From: CAZEAN01 sp964510225
GTDB lineage: Bacteria > Planctomycetota > Planctomycetia > Isosphaerales > Isosphaeraceae
DNA length: 51,298 nt
Assembly (NCBI GenBank): GCA_964510225.1
Contig: CAZEAN010000032.1
Location: forward strand, 1-51,298
Reading direction: 5' to 3'
Shown here in pieces: positions 1 through 7,881 of this stretch (position 1 is the stretch's first letter; each line of letters opens with the position of its first letter). The notes beneath the pieces are model-generated. The model worked only from the letters and a program-made list of their open reading frames with translations, was not told where the DNA came from and made no database searches. A program made the translations under genes and the position numbers.

Positions 1-1002
1 GATCGGGTTGCCGAAGATCATCGGCACGCAGATATCCTGTACTTGCATTTCGTTTTCCGCGATCTTTTTAGCCTTGTATTCATATGACGCGAAGACGACA
101 TGGTTAGCGAACAGTCCGCCAACCAACGCAACCGTCAACAAACTGACAGCGTAAAACGTCGCGGTGCTGAGCCCCATCCTCCGCCGGATCGCGTTCAGTT
201 CGCCCAGGTTTGTCGCCGGGCCGGCGATCATGTACGCCAGCATCGAGCCCGGCATCGCGCCACGCATGAACATCGCCCACACGATTGGAATAGTAGGCAC
301 CGAGCACGTGTAGACAGGGATTCCGATCAGAATGACGAGCAACAAAGACCAGATGCTCCGCGTCCCAAGGTAAGCCTCGGTCAATTCGATCGGCAAGAAT
401 GCGAGCACCAACGCCGCCACGGTCAGCCCGATCGCCAAGTCGACACTGATCCCAGCGCCAAGATCCCAGAACGCCCAGCGCATCACACGACCGAGCCGCG
501 ATCGGGCTTCAGGTGCGGGGACATGGTGTTCGTCTTCTTCCTCGACCCGATCGACGATGGCGTCGAAGTTTGCGACTGGACGAGTTTCGTCGCGGAGCAA
601 CCGATTGCCGATCAACCCGATCAGGAACGAGCCGAGCAGCGCAACGCCGGCGTAGGTGGCCAGGTACACCGGTCCAAGCATCATGCCCACCATCACAACG
701 GCCACTGGTGAGATCGCCGGCGAGCTTGTCATGAACGAAAGTGCCGTGCCCCGAGCGGCCCCCGCCCTGTGAACACCCACCCCCAGAGGAATTACCCCGC
801 ACGAGCAGATCGGCAGCATCGCCCCGATGCCGACGGCATTCAGAATTGGCCGAATACCTTTGTCGCCTAGGTGCCTCGCCAGTGCTTCACGCGAGACGTA
901 TTCCTTAATCAATGCCGCCGCAATGTATCCTAGCACCAGGTACGGCGCCGACATCGCCAGTGCCATGAACAGCGAATTGAAGAAGAGTGTCAGGTGGCCC
1001 AT
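1..1002 (-). CDS. COG0701 permease (ArsP/DUF318 type, SO_0444-like metal efflux), 3' end outside window
   Basis: The reverse strand is open from an ATG at 1002 to the window edge (334 codons, C-terminus missing). The protein is polytopic. It carries the diagnostic PICSCGVIPLGVG motif near residues 58-70 and a second-half match GIPVYTCSVPTIPI followed by AGPATN, which together are the two-fold hallmark of the COG0701 permease family. A charged acidic loop (VEEEDEHH) separates the halves. Known members export arsenicals or Cu/Zn; the substrate here is inferred only as metal or metalloid. The ATG at 1002 is chosen because a membrane segment follows at once. Codon use (many GCG, CTG, GTG) looks richer in GC than the following genes and the gene sits beside mobile-element debris, so acquisition by transfer is possible. 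Confidence 0.85.
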   Translation of the reverse strand, partial: MGHLTLFFNSLFMALAMSAPYLVLGYIAAALIKEYVSREALARHLGDKGIRPILNAVGIGAMLPICSCGVIPLGVGVHRAGAARGTALSFMTSSPAISPVAVVMVGMMLGPVYLATYAGVALLGSFLIGLIGNRLLRDETRPVANFDAIVDRVEEEDEHHVPAPEARSRLGRVMRWAFWDLGAGISVDLAIGLTVAALVLAFLPIELTEAYLGTRSIWSLLLVILIGIPVYTCSVPTIPIVWAMFMRGAMPGSMLAYMIAGPATNLGELNAIRRRMGLSTATFYAVSLLTVALVGGLFANHVVFASYEYKAKKIAENEMQVQDICVPMIFGNPI

Positions 1003-1357
1003 ACGAAATAGATCAGGGTGAAACGGAGCTTCTAGGCTGTCGTGTTAGCCGGTTAATCAGTTCCTGGTCTCATACCGAGGATTACTGTCACTTCACCAGG
1101 AATCCTAGCAACGCTGCAAAGTGGATTCAACTGATCGTGTATCGAGGTGACCTGGCATTTCCGTCAACGCAACTCCGTCTCGCAACAGATGTGCCTTATG
1201 AGATGATCTCTCGGGGAAGCCTTCTATCTGTCGACTTGTTAGGAATTGAAACCTTGGCTTGACGTTTACGGGCTAACAACTTGGGTGTTCCGATTTTCAG
1301 AGTTGCCGAGGCCATGGCGAGCGTGATCTCGGTTCCCCGCGGCTACGGCAATTCGGT
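1003..1357. other. Intergenic stretch without recognisable gene
   Basis: About 355 bases separate the permease start from the S9 peptidase remnant. Short open frames exist on both strands, but none has a recognisable motif, a ribosome-binding site or a convincing start. It probably holds the permease promoter on the minus strand and degraded sequence linked to the neighbouring remnants. Confidence 0.4.
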
Positions 1358-1830
1358 CTATCTTGGCCCACTTGGAAGGTGCTCAACGAGATAACGAATG
1401 ATCAGCATTCGTACGTGCACCAGCGTGCCTGAGCCCTCGGCGAGACCATGATCGCGATGCGGGTACACCGTGTAGTCGTACGACTTTCCGAGTTCGATCA
1501 GGCGGTCTACCGAACCCTCGATGACTTGAATGTACATCTTCGTCTCTTCGGAACCAGTGATCATCAGGAGATCTCCCTCTAGCCTGCTTGCATAGTTGAT
1601 CAGGGCGGACCGTTGGTAGCTCTCCGGATTCACCTCACGGGTCCGCAAGTAGATCTCGTGGAAACACGCGTTTTAGAGGTGCGGCTGGGGTTTGGGTACG
1701 ACAGCAATTCCCTCGTGGTAAAGATCGGGCTTCCGGAACATCACGTTCAACATATTGGACCCACCGCCACTCCATCCCCAGATGGCGACCCGTGAGAGAT
1801 CGACGAGGAGTCTCGTGCGGCCGAACTCCC
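1358..1830 (-). pseudogene. Remnant of an S9 / dipeptidyl-peptidase-IV-type serine peptidase
   Basis: Read on the minus strand, about 1811-1760 encodes VDLSRVAIWGWSGGGSN, the nucleophile elbow (GWSGGGS) of dipeptidyl peptidase IV-like enzymes. This continues as MFRKPDLYHEGIAVVP and then hits a stop near 1673. In another frame the text resumes as EIYLRTREVNPESYQRSALINYA and runs through DHGLAEGSGTLVHVRMLIIRYL to a stop at 1358, which matches the family's C-terminal end with its catalytic His. So the catalytic end survives, split by a frameshift around 1670-1690, while the propeller domain and most of the N-terminus are absent. At its 5' edge it joins the transposase remnant. It is a dead fragment, not a working enzyme. 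Confidence 0.8.
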
Positions 1831-2063
1831 TCAATCCAGCGTCGGGCCTGCTGGTAGACGGCAGTCCAAGATGGGAAGTCCTCGGGCAAGAAATGCCACT
1901 AACATCCTGTCCTCGCGACATAACCGATGGCGTTGAAGACTTCGCGCAGATCGCAGAAGCGTTGGGGTGCGTCGTTACGCATGAGCAGCAGGTACGGAAG
2001 GAGCAACTGCCACTCGTCGTCACTGACATCGCTGGGATACGGCTTGCGTTCGAGAGTGCTCAT
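1827..2063 (-). mobile_element. IS5-type transposase remnant (N-terminal DUF4096-like part, interrupted by a stop)
   Basis: From the ATG at 2063 the minus strand encodes MSTLERKPYPSDVSDDEWQL, then CDLREVFNAIGYVARTGC, an in-frame TAG (1901-1899), then WHFLPEDFPSWTAVYQQARR. This is the typical N-terminus of IS5-group transposases (YPSDLTDEEW ... DLREVVNAI ... RTGCQWR.LP.DFP.W.TVY), with the usual Gln codon of GCQW mutated to TAG. The DDE catalytic region is missing, because S9 peptidase sequence follows directly near 1827. No terminal inverted repeats or target duplication could be seen. It is a fossil of an insertion or recombination event. Confidence 0.75.
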
Positions 2064-2144
2064 GCCATAACGTGATGAGACGAGACTGGTATAACATACA
2101 ATGGCCTCTAGGTTCAGAATTGTAAGTGGAAATGAATCACTCGC

Positions 2145-3023
2145 TTAATTCTCAAGCGTGACTAGACTTGCTTTCTTGATCCGATCGAGCAACAGCAATC
2201 GCAGCGATTGATTTGACAGATCGATTTGTTCAGCCATGGAACCCGGCTCGTTGAGCAATGACCGCTCCTGATGAATGTAACGAAGTAGGAGAGGTCGTTC
2301 TGATCCCCCGAGGAACATCGCGGTCCAAGCCCAAGCCTCTCGGTAGTCGGTAGCAGTCATCGATACATTACTTGGGAGTGATTCGAGACGGTCGAGATTG
2401 GGTAACCAACCCTCGTCGACCTCTCGCTGAAGGATCTTGTACCTGATCAGTGACTCAGATTCGATTTCCTCTGGTCTCAGCTCGAAGTACTCGGCAAGTC
2501 CTTCGTCAAGCCAGAGCGGGACTACAATCCCCGCGTGGTGCAAGATCGCATGGGTTGCTTCATGGCGGAGATCCCGATGCAACTCATCACCACGGGCTGC
2601 ATAGATTGCGTTCCCGGTTGGACTGGAGAGGAACAGCGCACGTCGAGCGGGCATTTCAGGATGATAGAAGGTCAAATAATGATCAAGCATCACCTCATCT
2701 TCGAGGATATAGACGTCGATCGGTCTGTGACCTGGGCGCGCTATAAGGTCGAGTTCATTCTGAACCCGGATCTGGATTTGTTTTAACGTGTGAATTACTG
2801 GATCTAAACGCCGGATCGGCTTATGCGAGTGAATTACGAAGATCCCCGACTTCCGACGGTGCTTCTCGGGCAGAAGTGGTTCAGAATACTCTACAATCCC
2901 CCGAGTGAGGGTTGATGTTGTGATCACAGAGCAGCCGATCCCTGAAACAAGTACCAGCCCGAGTGTAATGGGCAACACGAGAAGGCTGCAGACAACTCGA
3001 CATTGAATAGTGGAACGTTCCAT
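2145..3023 (-). CDS. Putative exported gluzincin zinc metallopeptidase
   Basis: This 292-residue protein begins with a hydrophobic stretch (residues about 8-30, ending SGIGC). That is a signal peptide or anchor; the Cys gives a weak lipobox. The core holds HEATH near residue 152 followed by WLDEGLAEYFE about 15 residues later, the HExxH plus downstream Glu arrangement of gluzincin peptidases (DUF1570-like proteins are common in planctomycetes). It is therefore inferred to be an extracytoplasmic zinc peptidase; substrate unknown. ATG 3023 is preferred over the TTG at 3029. It lies 40 bases downstream of the double-kinase gene on the same strand and may be the last gene of that transcript. Confidence 0.7.
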   Translation of the reverse strand: MERSTIQCRVVCSLLVLPITLGLVLVSGIGCSVITTSTLTRGIVEYSEPLLPEKHRRKSGIFVIHSHKPIRRLDPVIHTLKQIQIRVQNELDLIARPGHRPIDVYILEDEVMLDHYLTFYHPEMPARRALFLSSPTGNAIYAARGDELHRDLRHEATHAILHHAGIVVPLWLDEGLAEYFELRPEEIESESLIRYKILQREVDEGWLPNLDRLESLPSNVSMTATDYREAWAWTAMFLGGSERPLLLRYIHQERSLLNEPGSMAEQIDLSNQSLRLLLLDRIKKASLVTLEN

Positions 3024-3063
3024 CGCCAATCAAAGCTCCAAGCATTCTGAGATGCGATGTTCG

Positions 3064-4869
3064 TTAAGAGATTGGCCTTCCCCGGATTGCGTTACGCTGC
3101 TGTTTTCGTTCGATCCATTGCTGGATTTCAGCCCAATATGGTTTCCAGCCGTCCGAAGGCATCGAGTGACCTGGCAAATAAGATTTCAGAATGCGAAGCG
3201 AATCAACATAAGTCCAACCAGGAAGTTCAACAAGACTTGTCCCTAGTCGACCGAGGTTCTGAATCCGTCGATGGTGAGGGAGGGGATGGATTACCTGGAC
3301 GCCCACCAGATCGATGAGATGAAGTTGGACTGGGCCTTCGAGGGGATCGCCGACCAAGAGAATATTCGATGCTTTAAGGTCCCGATGTGAGATGGAACGT
3401 TCGTGGAGAGTCCGTATCAAACGCCCAAGTGACTCCGCGAGCGATCGGATGGTCGCTAGACGTCGGGTGGGGGCAAGCGATGGCAGGGCGGATCGGATGA
3501 ACTCATCCAAGGATACAGAGGGTTCTAGTTTTCTTGAGAACAAGAACGTCTCTGTGGGACCTGTTGGGAGACGGATCCGACGTTGACGAGTATCACGACC
3601 GATGACAATCAGGTCCTGGGCCGTCGCGATCCCACGACTCTGCAAGTGATGAGAGCCCAACCAGGCACGCCAAGCGCGTGACGGCCGGACCACGCTCAGC
3701 AATCCCTCAAGCTTTTTTTTCTGGTGAAACTGCTTGGCGATGACAGGAACTGTTCCTTGGTCATGAAACGGTAATTGAATCTCAGAAACTGTAGTGGTCC
3801 GAGAGTGCTTAATGCATCGAGCGTCCTTCGTAAGGAACTGTTCTGGATGTGCAAGAACACGCTGCGCAATTGGTTTGCCGAGTTCACGGCGTGCGATCCC
3901 CCAGGCTCGATCCCGATTGACTTGTCGAAATTCACCCCGACCTCGGACACAGCGTTTGGCACGCCGCGTCCAGAGTCGTTCCGCCCAACGCTGCCGCCGC
4001 TGCTCGATCTCGGCAGCAAGTAACCTTAGGTTCTTCTTGTTACCGAGTTCCTCCGAATAAGCATGAAGGAATCGGAGGCGATCCGCCCGGGACGTGATGA
4101 TCCAAGAGGCGTGGCAGAGTTGACCGAGATTAGCCGCCGCTCTCCTCCAATCTACCTTGGGTTGAAACTGGAGTGAGTCGAGGTCAATCAGATGCAGTCT
4201 CGGCGTCTCGTCATTGATCGTGTCATTGTCGACCAGGAGGTTTCCAAGATGGTAATCGTTTTGGAGAATGCCTTCACGATGGAGGCGCGCAGTTAGCCGA
4301 CCAAGCGATTCAGCAAGACGTCGACGACTTCGCGCTGGAAGTGGAGGCTTAACCGTGGTGGAGGTCGGACGAAGAACCTGATCAAGAGGCGTTGTGTTTG
4401 TGATTGCTTCAGTGATCAAATAATTGTCGAAAAGAAACTTACGTTTCCGACGCTCACCGAGGGCTAGTGGTACGACGGTCCGAATACCAATCGCACCAAG
4501 ACGGATTGCACGTTTTGCTTCGTTTCTCGCTTTACCCCGACGAATCCATTGACGAAATATTTCGCGATATGACGGCAGTAAAAAGTGCTTAATATAAATA
4601 GACTTGTGCTGCAAATCGATACGTACTACTTCACGATGTGGCCCTGTCTTAATGGTGTTGACACGTCCTTGTTGCTTCCAATCATTGAAGAGGAGTTCCC
4701 CCTGCTCCGAGAGAAGCGTCTGACGCCAGTCTGGCCGCACCCACCAGCCGACATCTCCGAATTGCTCCCATTGCCAATCGGGCGCGCGGAAAACCGGACC
4801 AACCTTTGGGTGGGAGCGCGGACGAAATCGAGAGGCGAAGAATGCAAGAACTCCTGGCAACCCAATCAC
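3064..4869 (-). CDS. Protein with two LPS-kinase-like (InaA/WaaP/Kdo-kinase fold) domains
   Basis: The 601-residue protein holds two kinase-like domains in tandem. Domain 1 has a Lys strand (SIYIKHF), the catalytic loop QNDYHLGNLLV and the metal site HLIDLDSL. Domain 2 has VIAKQFHQKKK, SHRDLKASNILL and HLIDLVGV. Both keep the Lys, the catalytic Asp with following Asn and the DFG-position Asp, so both could be active. Family knowledge (InaA, WaaP, KdkA) suggests sugar phosphorylation on lipopolysaccharide core; the substrate is inferred. The start is GTG at 4869, overlapping the glycosyltransferase stop by four bases (GTGA), which implies translational coupling. No signal peptide is seen, so it should act on the cytoplasmic side. 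Confidence 0.75.
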   Translation of the reverse strand: MIGLPGVLAFFASRFRPRSHPKVGPVFRAPDWQWEQFGDVGWWVRPDWRQTLLSEQGELLFNDWKQQGRVNTIKTGPHREVVRIDLQHKSIYIKHFLLPSYREIFRQWIRRGKARNEAKRAIRLGAIGIRTVVPLALGERRKRKFLFDNYLITEAITNTTPLDQVLRPTSTTVKPPLPARSRRRLAESLGRLTARLHREGILQNDYHLGNLLVDNDTINDETPRLHLIDLDSLQFQPKVDWRRAAANLGQLCHASWIITSRADRLRFLHAYSEELGNKKNLRLLAAEIEQRRQRWAERLWTRRAKRCVRGRGEFRQVNRDRAWGIARRELGKPIAQRVLAHPEQFLTKDARCIKHSRTTTVSEIQLPFHDQGTVPVIAKQFHQKKKLEGLLSVVRPSRAWRAWLGSHHLQSRGIATAQDLIVIGRDTRQRRIRLPTGPTETFLFSRKLEPSVSLDEFIRSALPSLAPTRRLATIRSLAESLGRLIRTLHERSISHRDLKASNILLVGDPLEGPVQLHLIDLVGVQVIHPLPHHRRIQNLGRLGTSLVELPGWTYVDSLRILKSYLPGHSMPSDGWKPYWAEIQQWIERKQQRNAIRGRPIS

Positions 4870-5966
4870 GCAACCCGACCCTCGATGACACTAGTGGACG
4901 GACTTGAATCATAATGAAGCTTGATCTTGACAGGCTCTGAATCAAGATCCGAGGACTCTGTGATGCCGATGGTATCGCGGCCCGAGATCGCGTTGACTAC
5001 CATCAGCTCCCATGCTTGACTCGAATACGACGCCTCCACATCTTGCCGCGCCAGCAGACCAAATCGACGTCGAGTCTCTGGGGAACTGCTGAGCTGCTGA
5101 ATGGCCTCAACCCATTCCTCTGAGGTCCGAGGGAGAAAGCCGGTCTGCCCCGGCCGGATCATTTCGGGATGAACCCCAACTGGGTCCGCCACGACGGGGA
5201 GGCCAGCAGCCTGATACTGGATGATCTTCAGACCGCACTTTCCCATGCTCCACAGATCATCTGGCAAGCACGAGATCCCAACCGATGCGCTCATTAAGTC
5301 GTTCGATTCAGATCGAATAGACCAAGGTCTGAAATCGACGGGAAGATTACCCAAGTCAGGTGATTGATCGCAAATAACCCGGAGTCGGATTCCAGGTATT
5401 TCACTGACAAGCATGTCCCAAAGTGATTGGCGTGCCCTCATTCCTTGAAGCGTGCTCGATGACCCAATCCAAACAAGTGTCTTACCTGATGCTGGTTCGT
5501 GAGAGCCAACTGAATAGTGCGTCGGATTCACACACGTTGGGACTCGGATAACTCGATTCGGGTCCGCACCCGAGTGAATAGCCCGGCTCACCAAAAAGTC
5601 GTTTCCCGCCATGACGAAGTCGGCGGCTTGGACTGTCCTGGCGAATCTTGATTGTCTGCGATCGCTGACCTGGCCCCGAGGATGGTAGGAGTCTCGTAGA
5701 AAGACAGCGTCATCAAAATCGAAAACGAGACGCCGCGCATGGCGACGGAGCCGATCTAAATCCCAACCTGACAAAAGCCTCCGTTGCAGAATGACCGTAT
5801 CAAAGAGATGAGTATCAATCAGTTGTTGCTTCCGTCGCATTGGATCTCGAGCGAGGACGGCGATCGTCAGATGGATACCGGCGGCTTCAAGTCCAGGCTG
5901 GTATGCGAGGATCCGGTAGCGACAGCAGACATGATCCGGCGCATCAACCAATGCAAGAACATCCAT
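4866..5966 (-). CDS. GT-B type glycosyltransferase (family 4-like)
   Basis: The 366-residue protein starts MDVLALVDAPDHVCCRYRIL. A textbook AAGGAGG lies five bases before the ATG at 5966, which decides against a longer frame beginning at 6056. It has an N-terminal acceptor half with VFDFDDAVFLRDS (residues about 85-100), then the nucleotide-sugar half with TLVWIGSSSTLQ and KCGLKIIQYQAAGLPVVADPVG, the E/K-rich donor-binding stretch of GT4 proteins. Specific sugar and acceptor cannot be read. The following gene (LPS-kinase-like) overlaps it by four bases, so it probably works on LPS or another surface glycan. It lies 146 bases downstream of the maltokinase gene. Confidence 0.8.
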   Translation of the reverse strand: MDVLALVDAPDHVCCRYRILAYQPGLEAAGIHLTIAVLARDPMRRKQQLIDTHLFDTVILQRRLLSGWDLDRLRRHARRLVFDFDDAVFLRDSYHPRGQVSDRRQSRFARTVQAADFVMAGNDFLVSRAIHSGADPNRVIRVPTCVNPTHYSVGSHEPASGKTLVWIGSSSTLQGMRARQSLWDMLVSEIPGIRLRVICDQSPDLGNLPVDFRPWSIRSESNDLMSASVGISCLPDDLWSMGKCGLKIIQYQAAGLPVVADPVGVHPEMIRPGQTGFLPRTSEEWVEAIQQLSSSPETRRRFGLLARQDVEASYSSQAWELMVVNAISGRDTIGITESSDLDSEPVKIKLHYDSSPSTSVIEGRVA

Positions 5967-6112
5967 ACCGCCCTCCTTGACGGTCAGTCTCCGAAGCGCT
6001 CCGATCTCAAGTGATGCTAACGAAAGATCGGTTTTCGACAAGTCGAAGCTCGACAAACCTGATCGTTGCTAAAATCCATCGAGGAGTATCAAGTAAGCTT
6101 ACGCACTTATGC

Positions 6113-7783
6113 TTAGTCGGCGTCGTGATTCCGACCCGACGCATGCTCGATCATCCGGATGATCGCCCGTAGCGGAATTCCGACCCAGTCCGGTCGATTG
6201 TTCAGCTCGTACTGCAGCTCATAGAGTGCCTTATCGAGAGTATAGCATTCCAAGACCAATCCAAGGTCTTCCTGTTTCTGCGGCAGCAGTCCTGTTGGCA
6301 GAGCGACCTCGAGGTAGCTCTGAAGAAAGGCAGCGGAGTTGACTAGTTCCCAAGCGTGTGACCAATGAACTAGCTGATCGAACTTGGGGGATTGGCCTTC
6401 TGTAACCTTCAGTAATCCAGCAAAGGCAGCATAGCTATACGAACGAAGCATGCCAACAACATCTTTAATTGGCAAATGTTTTGTCCGACGTTGCTTGATC
6501 GGTTTGAGTGGCTCTCCCTCGAAATCGATGATCATAAAGTCGCCGGACGACCAGAGTACTTGGCCAAGGTGGTAGTCGCCGTGGACCCGGATCCGCTGAC
6601 CACTTGGGCTCATTCCAGCTAACCGGATGAGGGGGCGTTGCAACAATTCAAGAGACCGAAGTAAGAGGTCGGCATCTTGCTGCTGATTAATCGGAAGATT
6701 AGCGAGTTGATTCCGGAGCAAGGAGAGGGCCGATTCGACTTGCGTCCGGATTTCGAGAGATAGCGTCTCCAAATCTTGGACAGTGACCGGCTCAGGTCGG
6801 AAATCCGGGTCGTCAGGACAACTGGCGAGGGCCTGGTGAAGTTCGGCCGTCCGACGGCCTAGCGTCCTGGCTGCGCTTAATGTTGCCCCAAAGTGAACTG
6901 ATCCAGGGAGTTCTTCTGATCCTGCAAGTTCCAAGGGAGTCCGATTGCTGAGTGAGGCTGGGAGAGGCTGGGGATCGGTCAACAACGATTCATAAATCAT
7001 GGAGAGTTCGTCGAGCGTGTGTTCCCAACCGATCGACTGATAGTCGATCAATTCTTGGAGAATCCCGATCGACATGATCGAAGCATCAGGGCTACGGTAC
7101 TCGATGACTCCCGTGAGTTTTGGAGAATTAGGAAACCCAGTGCGCTCGGTCAGAAACCGTCCCATTTCAACTTCAGGGTTTTCGCCAGACTGGATTTTCC
7201 TGATTAGCTTGAGGATCAGTCGATCCCCATAACGGACACTCGTGTTGCTTTGCTCGCTAAGGTTCCGGAACGGTTGGAGGTGATGATCAGTACCCTCCAG
7301 GATCTTGGACAGTGCCGAGGTCGGAAGAGCCGAGAACACACCTTCGACCGCTAACAATTCATCACCACTAACAAGAGCATTGAGTAAGGCGGTACAGAAA
7401 TCATCCGCAGCGATTCCATCGAGAAGAATTCCAGGACCTTCGGAGGTTTGAAGCCGGGCGGCGACCTGACTTGCCATCGCTCTGGATTGATCCTCAGTAT
7501 CAACACTCAAGACCATACTCAGTGGGACAACGTAGGTATCAGTTTCCCCACCTACGTAAGTCACTTCAACAAGCAGGAGAGCCGAGTGCTTCGTGAGCGC
7601 TTGGGGAACTGTCGCATCCTTGATTGCTATCGACTCGATCTGGAGCGCTTTACCCGCGAACCAACGCTGCCTGACGAGAAAAGTGGGGAGAACCTCGGTC
7701 TCGAGAATTCGCAGGCCGCGGTCGGTGAAAAGATCATCCCAGCCTCCTGCTAACTCCAGGTTCGGGAGATCGACCGGCTGCAT
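6113..7783 (-). CDS. mak: Maltokinase (maltose 1-kinase), stand-alone form
   Basis: The protein (556 residues) phosphorylates maltose with ATP to maltose 1-phosphate, the substrate of GlgE. Seen motifs: LPTFLVRQRWFAGKA near the N-terminus (typical start of the maltokinase cap), RYGDRLILKLIRK as the kinase Lys strand, and HGDYHLGQVLWSSGDFMIIDFEGEP as catalytic loop and metal site. Elsewhere this domain is often fused behind trehalose synthase TreS; here it is free and no treS lies in the window. ATG 7783 has GAGG six bases upstream and is preferred to TTG 7795. It follows glgE by about 98 bases on the same strand, which strongly supports a joint function. Confidence 0.9.
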   Translation of the reverse strand: MQPVDLPNLELAGGWDDLFTDRGLRILETEVLPTFLVRQRWFAGKALQIESIAIKDATVPQALTKHSALLLVEVTYVGGETDTYVVPLSMVLSVDTEDQSRAMASQVAARLQTSEGPGILLDGIAADDFCTALLNALVSGDELLAVEGVFSALPTSALSKILEGTDHHLQPFRNLSEQSNTSVRYGDRLILKLIRKIQSGENPEVEMGRFLTERTGFPNSPKLTGVIEYRSPDASIMSIGILQELIDYQSIGWEHTLDELSMIYESLLTDPQPLPASLSNRTPLELAGSEELPGSVHFGATLSAARTLGRRTAELHQALASCPDDPDFRPEPVTVQDLETLSLEIRTQVESALSLLRNQLANLPINQQQDADLLLRSLELLQRPLIRLAGMSPSGQRIRVHGDYHLGQVLWSSGDFMIIDFEGEPLKPIKQRRTKHLPIKDVVGMLRSYSYAAFAGLLKVTEGQSPKFDQLVHWSHAWELVNSAAFLQSYLEVALPTGLLPQKQEDLGLVLECYTLDKALYELQYELNNRPDWVGIPLRAIIRMIEHASGRNHDAD

Positions 7784-7881
7784 TGCAATCCTCAATAGTG
7801 ACTCTGGAAAACTTCGGTCTGTTGTATGGAGAACGTTCGAGCACGCGTTCTCATCATCCCCTTTGAATCCATCGTTCTAAA

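Noticed and set aside
987..1262. Open frame of 91 codons on the plus strand
   Set aside because: No motif, no ribosome-binding site, and its beginning overlaps the start of the well supported permease gene on the other strand.
1755..2075. 106-codon plus-strand frame across the remnants
   Set aside because: It is the antisense of the recognised transposase and S9 peptidase fragments.
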